The notes under the pieces: generated by a model
Told to the model about the DNA's origin: nothing
Database searches by the model: none
Seen by the model: the letters and a program-made list of their open reading frames with translations, nothing else
Assembly: GCA_031549185.1 (NCBI GenBank)
Contig: JAVBQG010000015.1
Coordinates: 41,793-105,792 of the forward strand
DNA length: 64,000 nucleotides
DNA from: JAVBQG01 sp031549185
GTDB lineage: Bacteria > Synergistota > Synergistia > Synergistales > Synergistaceae
Reading direction: 5' to 3'
Part shown: positions 17,364-24,874 of the stretch, one piece after another
How the letters are laid out: each line of letters opens with the position of its first letter
How positions within the stretch are numbered: the first letter of the stretch is position 1
Translations under genes and position numbers: made by a program

Positions 17364-19243
17364 TATTCTGATATGATCTCTCCGTCGGCGGAAATTCCGA
17401 ACATACCCGGTTTCAAATATGTAGCCAGGTCTTCAAGCAATTCTTTATTGTGAATCTGCTTTGCCAGGCCGACAAGCTCGAAAAGGAGTTTCGATGTGGG
17501 CCTCTTTTTAAACGATAAATAAAGTTCGGTCATTCCATTGACAAACGCATCTGGATTCTTTTGGGCCTGCGCAACATTTAGATATAAATATCCCATTTGC
17601 TCGCGGGCTTCATCTCGTGCCATAAGGTATTTTTCTGCCCCTTTGAGCTCATCGTGCTTCTGTTGTATTGTGCTTGGCTGTGCCAGGGCTTTGTACATCA
17701 ATTGGTCTCCTTGCATCCCTCCGTACATGAAAATCAATCCGTACAGCGATACGCCGGCCATAAGTCCCCCGAAGCATTTGAAGACAAAATCGTTGTTCAT
17801 CTTCGTCCATTTCGTCACACTTGGTAACAACGCCTTATTTGCCATGGCGAAAGCCAGGGACATCCATACGGCATTTTCGATTCTATGGTAGGGCCTGCTG
17901 AAGAGCGCATCGAACCAGAGCAGAAACAACATGGCCGCGCCCCAGATACATTCGGGGGGCAGCTTTTCATTTTTTATCAGCGCAGACATCAGTCTGTACA
18001 GCCACCAGAGACCGAGTAGCCCCAAGAGAATGGCTCCGATTAGCCCCGTTTCGCATAACCACTGTATGTATTCACTATGAGCCCAATAGGTGTACTGCCA
18101 CTCGTATTCGGGGTTGTTCAAAAGTTCGGGGTGTTTCGCGAACATGATCCTCTGTCCGTCCAGAAAGTGCCACTTATATTGCCCCAGCCCCACTCCTGTC
18201 ATTGGTTTTTGGAGAAAAACTTCCCAACTGGTGCGCCAGATGCTGATCCGATTCCCGATGGATGTCGGATTCTCCACCATATCCTTCATTTTGCTGACAA
18301 GCGCGATATTGCGACCTGTTCCCAACATGGAACCCCCGGCCAGGACGATCACGAGCAGCAAAAAGACGACACCAAACAGCTTGGACGCCCTCTTCAGGGC
18401 CCTGCCCTCGCCGGTTCTCCAGAGCCCGGCGATCAAAACGGCAAAAGCGACGATCAGAGAGAGGATGGCGCCCCTGGTGGTCGAGCTCCATAGTCCCCAT
18501 GAATTCACCGCGAGAAAGAAGAGATTGAGAAGCACAACCGGTTTCTTCAGCAGGCCTCTCTCCTCCTCCGCGTCATCCATGTACGAGAGATGAAGATAAA
18601 TACAGTTCAGAACGGCCATCGCGGTCCACAGGCCGAACATCTCCTGTTGAGCTGTGTTGCCGATGTAATTGCCGGGGACATCGAGAATGAACGGAAATCC
18701 TTTGTTCAGGCTTCTGATGAGCAACTCGGCAAAGAGTATGTTGACCGCGGCGTTGACGCTGCTGCCCCAGAGCAACGCGCGGTGAAATTGTTTAGAGATC
18801 GGCATATTGTATGTCAGAACGTATACCGCAAAGAGCGTAGCGAAGAAGAACCATTCTTTCACGTATCCAGAAAGGGACGGAATTTTGATCATAAGCGGCT
18901 GCGCCGTGATGAGAAGAATCAATATAAGCCAAACGCCCGCAAACGGATCCAGTGTAAAGTTCGTTCGCCTGGCACCGTAGCGAAGCAGTTGCACTCCGGC
19001 AACGAGCGCAAGGAGCGCAATGGGGATCATCGCAACAAACCATTTCATGATATGGAGCGTATCGTACCAGGATCTGCCGGAGAATACGAGGTTGGGGATC
19101 GAAAAAGTGATGAAGAACGCGATATAAAACATCCACTTGGGCATCAGTGGTATGTTGCCTGGAGAAAGTTTTATCGTACCGGCGTTGCCCTTGAATTTCT
19201 CCTGTTTCTGCTGGGGTGACGTGTTTTTTTCAAAGAGTTTCAT
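17363..19243 (-). CDS. O-antigen ligase / Wzy-type polytopic membrane protein
   Basis: A 626-residue membrane protein with about 12 hydrophobic segments and a large periplasmic loop. The WSSTTRGAILSLIVA stretch near residue 255 and the following loop are typical of the Wzy_C/O-antigen ligase family, which transfers or polymerises glycans on undecaprenyl lipid. The C-terminal 130 residues are soluble and helical, possibly TPR-like. It is translationally coupled on both sides (ATGA with the ParB gene, TAATG with the gspJ-like gene). Some relatives glycosylate pilins, so a role in modifying pseudopilins or surface glycans is possible but unproven. Confidence 0.8.
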   Translation of the reverse strand: MKLFEKNTSPQQKQEKFKGNAGTIKLSPGNIPLMPKWMFYIAFFITFSIPNLVFSGRSWYDTLHIMKWFVAMIPIALLALVAGVQLLRYGARRTNFTLDPFAGVWLILILLITAQPLMIKIPSLSGYVKEWFFFATLFAVYVLTYNMPISKQFHRALLWGSSVNAAVNILFAELLIRSLNKGFPFILDVPGNYIGNTAQQEMFGLWTAMAVLNCIYLHLSYMDDAEEERGLLKKPVVLLNLFFLAVNSWGLWSSTTRGAILSLIVAFAVLIAGLWRTGEGRALKRASKLFGVVFLLLVIVLAGGSMLGTGRNIALVSKMKDMVENPTSIGNRISIWRTSWEVFLQKPMTGVGLGQYKWHFLDGQRIMFAKHPELLNNPEYEWQYTYWAHSEYIQWLCETGLIGAILLGLLGLWWLYRLMSALIKNEKLPPECIWGAAMLFLLWFDALFSRPYHRIENAVWMSLAFAMANKALLPSVTKWTKMNNDFVFKCFGGLMAGVSLYGLIFMYGGMQGDQLMYKALAQPSTIQQKHDELKGAEKYLMARDEAREQMGYLYLNVAQAQKNPDAFVNGMTELYLSFKKRPTSKLLFELVGLAKQIHNKELLEDLATYLKPGMFGISADGEIISE

Positions 19244-20430
19244 CGATTCGCGGCCTCCGTATCCTCAAAGCCATATTGGCCCTTGTTGCGGTTTAAATCA
19301 ACGGATATTTCTACAATCAATGAACTCTGATCCATCTGTTTTACTTTCCATTGCGCGGGAACGCCATGGTCTCGATGTTTGTTGATGAGGGCCGCGAGGT
19401 CGTGCAAAAGTTCTCCTGCCGGGCCGTCGGAGACGCTCTTTTCTTTTTTGGGGACTCGTTTGCCGGAACCTGCTTTGTTCTGCCAGGTCTCCGAAAGGGT
19501 TTCGAGGGTTCGCGCGCTCAAATCCTCTGCAATGGCCTTTTGCGCCAGTTCCCCTTGTTCTTGAAGGGAGAGGCCGAGTAAAGATCGCGCCTGGCGTTCG
19601 CCCAGTTTGCCGGCGATGACAAGATCCTGTACGGAGCCGTCCAGTTTCAACAAGCGTATTTTATTTGCGATGGCCGCCTGCGAACGCCCCATTCGTTTGG
19701 CCAGTTCCGTCTGGCTCCAGCCTGTTTTGGCGAGGATGTCCTGCAGGCAGCGCGCCTCTTCGATCGCGGACAGATTTTTGCGTTGAATATTCTCCACCAG
19801 CGCAATGATCTGCTGATGAACCGGGTCCGTCTCCATAACCATTGCGGGAATTTTTCCCAGCCCCGCCTTTTGGGCAGCTTTGAAGCGTCTTTCGCCGGCG
19901 ATCAATTCGTAACCATTTTCCGTGCGCCTGACGAGAATGGGTTGCAGCACGCCGAGCTCCTTAATGGACTCGGAGAGCTCGAGAATCTCCTCCTCGCCCA
20001 TCAACTTGCGGGGTTGAAAAGGATTGGGCATGATCTGGGAAAGAGGGATCTCCAGCAGTTTTTCACCGGTGTTCTCGCTGGGCCCCAAGGGGGAAATTAT
20101 TTCCTGTGCGTCTTGTTGCTCCGTCTGTTTTTCGATTGTTTCCCCATGGGATGTCGATGTGGCCTCTCCCTCTTCCTGGGTTGAAGCCGAACGCAGTATG
20201 TCGGCAAGAAGAACGCTTTCTCCTTCGCTTACGCCCGCGTCGCTGTCTTTTTCCTGTTTGATCGCGGCATCTGCCGCTTCCTCCGCTTTGGAGAGCGCGT
20301 CGATCAATTGAGTATTGATTTTGTCTTTTTCGATTTGCGACTCCTGAGGAAGCGGTGTTTCCGGTATCGCTTCTTCTCCCGGGTTTTTTAAGAAACGAAG
20401 AATGTCCCACATTTTATCTGCCACAGCCAT
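19240..20430 (-). CDS. parB: ParB/Spo0J/Noc-family DNA-binding protein with long N-terminal extension
   Basis: A 396-residue protein. Residues about 1-150 are an unusual low-complexity acidic extension. The ParB core follows: PLSQIMPNPFQPRK, then the CTP-binding motifs GERRFKAAQKAG and ENIQRKNLSAIEEA, then a helix-turn-helix (WSQTELAKRMGRSQAAIANK). The family binds parS-like sites and forms CTP-gated clamps for chromosome partition or nucleoid occlusion. No parA is next to it, so a Noc-like or accessory role is as likely as canonical ParB. The start codon may be ATG 20430 or GTG 20424. It is coupled to the O-antigen-ligase gene downstream. Confidence 0.85.
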   Translation of the reverse strand: MAVADKMWDILRFLKNPGEEAIPETPLPQESQIEKDKINTQLIDALSKAEEAADAAIKQEKDSDAGVSEGESVLLADILRSASTQEEGEATSTSHGETIEKQTEQQDAQEIISPLGPSENTGEKLLEIPLSQIMPNPFQPRKLMGEEEILELSESIKELGVLQPILVRRTENGYELIAGERRFKAAQKAGLGKIPAMVMETDPVHQQIIALVENIQRKNLSAIEEARCLQDILAKTGWSQTELAKRMGRSQAAIANKIRLLKLDGSVQDLVIAGKLGERQARSLLGLSLQEQGELAQKAIAEDLSARTLETLSETWQNKAGSGKRVPKKEKSVSDGPAGELLHDLAALINKHRDHGVPAQWKVKQMDQSSLIVEISVDLNRNKGQYGFEDTEAANR

Positions 20431-20491
20431 GCCCCCCGCGAACGGTTATTCTTTTTCCATTTGTTGATAAAGTATATATGAACAATCGAGT

Positions 20492-21850
20492 CTAAGCCAT
20501 TCTCCTCGAGTACTCTCGGTTCACGAATCGAGAAAATTCTTTATAAAAAATTAAATCGACCTTCCCTGTCGGGCCGTTGCGATGTTTGGCCACCGCGACC
20601 TCGGCGGAGGGGTCGGCCGATTCTTTATCCTGTTCGTAGTAAGCGGGCCTGTACAAAAAGGCGACCAGATCGGCGTCCTGCTCGATTGCTCCGCTGTCTC
20701 GCAGATCCGAGAGCATCGGTCTCTTGTCGGAGCCGCGTTTTTCAACTTCTCGGGAGAGCTGAGAAAGAGCGATGACCGGCGCCTCGAATTCGCGTGCCAC
20801 GCCCTTCAGCGCCCTTGAAATGTCGGAGACCTCCTGTTGGCGATTTTCCGATTTTCTGGCGTTGGCCATCAGTTGGAGATAATCGACAATGATCAGGCAT
20901 CTTTGTTTGTGCTGTTTCGCAAAAAAACGCCGGCAGCGGGAACGTAGCTCCAGCGTGCTCAGCATCGAGCTGTCGTCGATGTAAATTGGCGATTTGCTGA
21001 GGCGCGCAACCGCATTCGTCAACGAATTCCATTGATCGGGGCGGACATTTTTCGTCTGCTGAAGCTCTTTGAGGTTGATTTCTGCCTCGGCGCTCAGCAG
21101 TCGAGATGCAAGTTGTTCGGCGGACATTTCGAGGCTGAAAATCAGAACGGGAACCTCTTTATGCAACGCAGCAAATTGCGCGATGTTCAGAGCAAATGCC
21201 GTTTTGCCCATCGATGGACGAGCGGCTATGATATTGAGGCTGCCGGGTTGAAGTCCTCCCGTCAATTTGTCGAAATCGGAGAAACCCGTCGGGATTCCTT
21301 TGCCTACCGCATCCTCCGAAATGCTGTTTTCAAAGTTGTCAAAAGTTTCCACGACAACCTTGGAAACATGCTTGAACGAAGTTGTCGCGCCGTGTTTTGC
21401 GATCTCATAGACCTGTTGTTCCGCTGTCGCCAAGGCCTCGGAACTCTCTATCTCTTCGCTGAGGCCAATTTTGGCGATGTCGGAGCCGACTTTGATAAGG
21501 CCCCTGTGAATCGATTTATCGCGGACGATCGAGCAGTGGTGTTCGATGTTGGAAGTGGTCGTCACCGAATCGACGAGCGTGGCGATAAATGGGGTGCTCC
21601 CAAGGCGTTCGAGCAGGTTTCGTTTGGTCAGCTCTTCCTGGAAAGTAAGCGAGTCGACCGCCCGGCCCTTGCTCGCCATGTCCGCCATAATTTCAAGTGC
21701 GATTCCGTGCCTCGGTTCGTAAAAATCGTCCGGTTGAAGGGTTTCCGTTACCACCAGCAGCGCATCTCCATCGAGCAGGCATGCGCCAAGAACCGCCCTC
21801 TCGGCTTCGAGATTGTTCGGAGGTACTCGATCAATTCCGGAGATGGACAA
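20492..21850 (-). CDS. dnaB: Replicative DNA helicase DnaB
   Basis: A 452-residue hexameric replicative helicase. The N-terminal DnaB domain (about residues 10-115) carries PPNNLEAERAVLGACL. The RecA-like domain has Walker A ARPSMGKTAFALN, the Walker B region CLIIVDYLQLM and the terminal RNGPTGKVDLIFYKEFSRF signature. It lies two bases after rplI in the frequently conserved rpsF-ssb-rpsR-rplI-dnaB order. There is no sign of an intein. Confidence 0.96.
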   Translation of the reverse strand: MSISGIDRVPPNNLEAERAVLGACLLDGDALLVVTETLQPDDFYEPRHGIALEIMADMASKGRAVDSLTFQEELTKRNLLERLGSTPFIATLVDSVTTTSNIEHHCSIVRDKSIHRGLIKVGSDIAKIGLSEEIESSEALATAEQQVYEIAKHGATTSFKHVSKVVVETFDNFENSISEDAVGKGIPTGFSDFDKLTGGLQPGSLNIIAARPSMGKTAFALNIAQFAALHKEVPVLIFSLEMSAEQLASRLLSAEAEINLKELQQTKNVRPDQWNSLTNAVARLSKSPIYIDDSSMLSTLELRSRCRRFFAKQHKQRCLIIVDYLQLMANARKSENRQQEVSDISRALKGVAREFEAPVIALSQLSREVEKRGSDKRPMLSDLRDSGAIEQDADLVAFLYRPAYYEQDKESADPSAEVAVAKHRNGPTGKVDLIFYKEFSRFVNREYSRRMA

Positions 21851-21852
21851 AA

Positions 21853-22299
21853 CTACTCGGCCTCGACGCTGAGAGTCAACTCCGCCTCCACTCCCGTGTG
21901 AAGTCGGATTTTGAACGGGTACATGCCGAGCTGTTTGACAGCCTCGTCAAGTTTGATGTCCTTCTTGTCCACGGTCACGGCAAGTTGTGCTTCGATCGAG
22001 CTCGCAATCTGTTGCGAGGTGACGCTGCCGAAAAGCTTGCCCTCCTCGCCTGCGCTCATCTTGACTGAAACTTTTTTGCCGCCGATTTTTTTCTTTACCT
22101 CGATCGCGTGTTGCTCTGCTTTTGCTTCTTTATTTTTCTTGGAGCGTTGCTGATCCTCCCACTCCTTTATCTTGGCGGGTGTTCCCTCCTGTGCAAGGTT
22201 TTTCTTAAAGAGGAAGTTTCGAGCATACCCGTCGGAAACCTCCACCAAATCGCCCTTGCGTCCGACCTTATTGACATCCTGTGTCAGGATCACTCTCAT
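21853..22299 (-). CDS. rplI: 50S ribosomal protein L9
   Basis: A 148-residue L9 with the classic N-terminal signature MRVILTQDVNKVGRKGD and GYARNFLF, a long connecting helix rich in Lys/Glu (about residues 45-75) and the C-terminal rRNA-binding domain. Length is normal. It overlaps the upstream yybS gene by ATGA. Confidence 0.97.
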   Translation of the reverse strand: MRVILTQDVNKVGRKGDLVEVSDGYARNFLFKKNLAQEGTPAKIKEWEDQQRSKKNKEAKAEQHAIEVKKKIGGKKVSVKMSAGEEGKLFGSVTSQQIASSIEAQLAVTVDKKDIKLDEAVKQLGMYPFKIRLHTGVEAELTLSVEAE

Positions 22300-23252
22300 T
22301 TGCTATTCCTCCCAAGTCGTTTTCTGAGGTCGAAACCGATGTCGATAATACCTACGATAGAAAAAATATCGGATAAAAAAGTGACAAGCGGAGTCACTAT
22401 GAGCATTATTATACGTGAAGTTCTGGGAAAACCGCGTCGTTGCATTAAATTATACACAACGGCCAGCCCCTGAATGACGAAGAGTGCCCGTGTCACTGTG
22501 CTTAAATTGATTCCAATCTGCTTGAGCAGAGCGGCGTTTGCCTGTTTTTCTCCGAGGTATTCACAAAAGAAACCGACCATGAGGGCCAGTAGGATATTTC
22601 TAGGGAAACTCCACGTACCGAACGCAGGCAGTGCAAAATAATGGCTGCCGGCCATTTTTTTGTGCACATACGAGGAGGCGAAGTAATTTGTGAGAACCTC
22701 GACGCTGGAGAAGGCAATTAAAACGAAGGGTACGAGCTGGGCAAATTGAAAAGCGGCGGCCTTCAGTTGCTCTTTAAGTTTTAACGCCTCGGTCGGAGCG
22801 AGCGATGACAGCCGAGACTGCCAGAACGTCAACACCGCTTTCTCGATCTCCTCCGCTCCGGGGAACAGGAAATTGACGCCGGTAAAGCGGGCGAGCAGCA
22901 GCACTGTTACCACCTTGCAGCACAATGCGATCAGAAGGCCGGCCAGAACGAGGTCCGTCCCGGAGCTCAACTTTCTTGTCGTCAAGGCGAGGAGTATGCC
23001 CTGCAAGGCAAAGGAGAGGAGGAAAATCAAAGAAAAAGCAGGCCCGAACGTAAAGAAGATCGTGATCGTCGATATCAGAGCGCTGGCGATCCCATAGCCA
23101 AGGCCCGCTTCCATGGTAACGACGAGTATCGGGGCGGAGTACAGAAACATCAACGGCAAGCCGAGCAAAGGCACCAGTGTGCCCGCGATAAATATCAATA
23201 CGCTGAGAAGCGTGCAGATTGTCCAGCATTTTTGTTTTGATGAGGATACCAT
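22296..23252 (-). CDS. DUF2232 / YybS-family membrane protein
   Basis: A 318-residue membrane protein with about eight hydrophobic segments, placed between rpsR and rplI exactly where Firmicutes and Synergistota carry yybS (DUF2232). It resembles S-component-like or ECF-type membrane proteins, but its substrate is unknown. ATG 23252 is chosen because GGAGGG sits five bases upstream; the frame extends 30 codons further without another good ribosome site. Confidence 0.8.
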   Translation of the reverse strand: MVSSSKQKCWTICTLLSVLIFIAGTLVPLLGLPLMFLYSAPILVVTMEAGLGYGIASALISTITIFFTFGPAFSLIFLLSFALQGILLALTTRKLSSGTDLVLAGLLIALCCKVVTVLLLARFTGVNFLFPGAEEIEKAVLTFWQSRLSSLAPTEALKLKEQLKAAAFQFAQLVPFVLIAFSSVEVLTNYFASSYVHKKMAGSHYFALPAFGTWSFPRNILLALMVGFFCEYLGEKQANAALLKQIGINLSTVTRALFVIQGLAVVYNLMQRRGFPRTSRIIMLIVTPLVTFLSDIFSIVGIIDIGFDLRKRLGRNSK

Positions 23253-23348
23253 TGAAACCCTCCACTGAAATGCGCGGCGTGTGCGCCGAAAAACATTGCA
23301 AAAAGGGGGAGAGCCAAGGCCCTCCCCCACAAGCAGTTCCAAGTCGTT

Positions 23349-23591
23349 CTAGTCAGAAGTAAACGGCAGAAGCGCGAGGAATCGGGCTCTCTTGATCGCC
23401 CTCGTCAGCTGTCTCTGGTGTTTGGCACAGGCACCCGTGACGCGGCGAGGAATGATCTTGCCTCGATCCGTGATATACCGTTTCAGTTTCTCCGCGTCTT
23501 TGTAATCGACGTGCGTTATTTTATCGACGCAGTAATGGCACACCTTTGGGCGGCGTTTGCGGCGTTTTCTGAACTGGTTGTCCACTGTCAA
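23349..23591 (-). CDS. rpsR: 30S ribosomal protein S18
   Basis: An 80-residue S18 with the signature YKDAEKLKRYITDRGKIIPRRVTGACAKHQR. The N-terminal Cys pair (VCHYC) is the zinc-binding (C+) form. It follows ssb by 18 bases in the rpsF-ssb-rpsR operon. Confidence 0.97.
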   Translation of the reverse strand: MTVDNQFRKRRKRRPKVCHYCVDKITHVDYKDAEKLKRYITDRGKIIPRRVTGACAKHQRQLTRAIKRARFLALLPFTSD

Positions 23592-23609
23592 TCAACTCCT
23601 TCCCATCAA

Positions 23610-24173
23610 TCAAAATGGTACATCGACATCGCCCGGTCCCTCGGATTGGTCTCCAAGTTCGGAGAAATCAAGAGGAAAGTCCTCTTCGAAGTCCGCCTCG
23701 TCCCGAAGGCTGCCGACATCGCTGTGACTGTACGTTGTAGTCGAAGCGTTTCCATGTTGGCGAGCGCCGGTATTTTGTTGTGGTGCCTGGCCGTGAGGGG
23801 CAGGCATATCGCCGTACATATCGTCATCCCTGCGACCGGATGGAAGCATGGTAAGGTTCTCCGCGATCACCTCTGTTGCCCATTTGCGGCCTCCGGTCTT
23901 GGGGTCCTCGTATTCCCGAACCTGCATACGACCTTCCACCAACACCGGCTTGCCCTTGCGCAGATAGCGATCGCAAATGTCGGCGAGAAACGCCCAAGCC
24001 ACGACCGGAATAAAGTCGGTCTGCGTCTGTAGCTCGCCCGTCACCTTGTTCTTCCACTGGCGTCCTACTGCTACCGTGATGCGCGCGACCTTCTGTTTGT
24101 TCGGAGTGTGCCTGATATCCGGATCGCGTGCCAGATTGCCCATCAAAATGACTTTGTTAAAGCCTCTTGACAT
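23610..24173 (-). CDS. ssb: Single-stranded DNA-binding protein
   Basis: A 187-residue SSB. The OB-fold occupies residues 1-110 (MSRGFNKVILMGNLARDPDIR ... FLADICDRYLRKGKPVLVEG), followed by a Gln/Gly/Asp-rich linker and the acidic protein-interaction tip DVDVPF. ATG 24173 is used because it matches the family start and has a GAGG box; an earlier in-frame ATG lies inside rpsF. It sits between rpsF and rpsR as in most bacteria. Confidence 0.96.
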   Translation of the reverse strand: MSRGFNKVILMGNLARDPDIRHTPNKQKVARITVAVGRQWKNKVTGELQTQTDFIPVVAWAFLADICDRYLRKGKPVLVEGRMQVREYEDPKTGGRKWATEVIAENLTMLPSGRRDDDMYGDMPAPHGQAPQQNTGARQHGNASTTTYSHSDVGSLRDEADFEEDFPLDFSELGDQSEGPGDVDVPF

Positions 24174-24183
24174 GGCGGCACCT

Positions 24184-24468
24184 CTACTCTTCGTCGAGCG
24201 CCACGACAAGATGCCTCAGAACTTGCTGGCGCAGTCCGAGAACTCGGTCGAGCTCTTTGATCTGAGCCGGCTCCATCTTTATCGTAAGCAACGCGTAGAA
24301 ACCCTCTTGCTGTTTCTTGACGGGGTAAGCAAAGCGGCGCTTACCCCAGAGGTCGATCTTTTCAACCTCCGCACCCAATCCGCGCACGACCTCTGCTACC
24401 TCGTCAACCGCCGCCTTGTGGTCTTCCATCTCCGCAAGCAGTATGACCGTCAATTCGTAAAGTCGCAC
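24184..24468 (-). CDS. rpsF: 30S ribosomal protein S6 (GTG start)
   Basis: A 94-residue S6 with the family start MRLYELTVIL and the KRRFAYPVKKQQEGFYALL core. Two codons upstream there is an ATG (24474), but GTG 24468 fits both the family N-terminus and the AGGAGG box, which ends eight bases before it. The ATG lies only two bases from that box. It is the first gene of the rpsF-ssb-rpsR operon behind a strong promoter. Confidence 0.95.
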   Translation of the reverse strand: MRLYELTVILLAEMEDHKAAVDEVAEVVRGLGAEVEKIDLWGKRRFAYPVKKQQEGFYALLTIKMEPAQIKELDRVLGLRQQVLRHLVVALDEE

Positions 24469-24526
24469 GTTCATCACCTCCTCCCTTTGGTCTGTGAACC
24501 CTTGAAACCCGAGTCCTTTGGCTTCT

Positions 24527-24549
24527 TCCTGTCGGAAGAAGCAGGGATA
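24527..24549 (-). promoter_or_regulatory. Leader hairpin of the rpsF operon
   Basis: A perfect 9-bp stem (arms of GCTTCTTCC type, loop GACA) lies in the 5' leader between the promoter and rpsF. It lacks a T-run, so it is not a terminator. rpsF leaders often bind the S6:S18 complex; whether this hairpin does so cannot be judged from sequence alone. Confidence 0.4.
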
Positions 24550-24559
24550 ACAGCAGTAG

Positions 24560-24588
24560 ATTATATCTTTGTATTACTCTTTTTGCAA
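24560..24588 (-). promoter_or_regulatory. Sigma70-type promoter of rpsF-ssb-rpsR
   Basis: TTGCAA (24588-24583), a 17-base spacer and a perfect TATAAT (24565-24560) on the minus strand, overlapping the end of the divIC/ftsB-like gene. Confidence 0.8.
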
Positions 24589-24873
24589 GGGATCGTCAGA
24601 AATTACCTCGATCCTGTAAATTTTCTCCCCAGATTTGACGAGATTGAATTCCTCTCGTGCCAAATGAGCGATGCCGGCCGGTGTTTTGTAATAGCTGATC
24701 TTTTCCTGCAGCTCCTGGTTCTTTCGCGTCAACTCTACGAGCTCCTCCATGCGGGATTCGAGCGCGGTAGACAATCGCTCTATTCGCCCCAGCTCCTTGA
24801 AGAAGGTTACGAGGGTTACCGCGACGATAAATGCAGCTACCGCATAGACAAGAATCCAGCGCAGGCGTGGCAT
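24574..24873 (-). CDS. Septum formation initiator (FtsB/DivIC) family protein
   Basis: A 99-residue bitopic protein. A short basic N-terminus is followed by one membrane helix (about residues 6-26), a coiled coil (about 30-62) and the FtsB/DivIC motif YYKTPAGIAHLAREEFNLVKSGEKIY. The family stabilises the divisome with FtsL/FtsQ. It starts two bases after the argS stop. Confidence 0.88.
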   Translation of the reverse strand: MPRLRWILVYAVAAFIVAVTLVTFFKELGRIERLSTALESRMEELVELTRKNQELQEKISYYKTPAGIAHLAREEFNLVKSGEKIYRIEVISDDPLQKE

Positions 24874-24874
24874 G

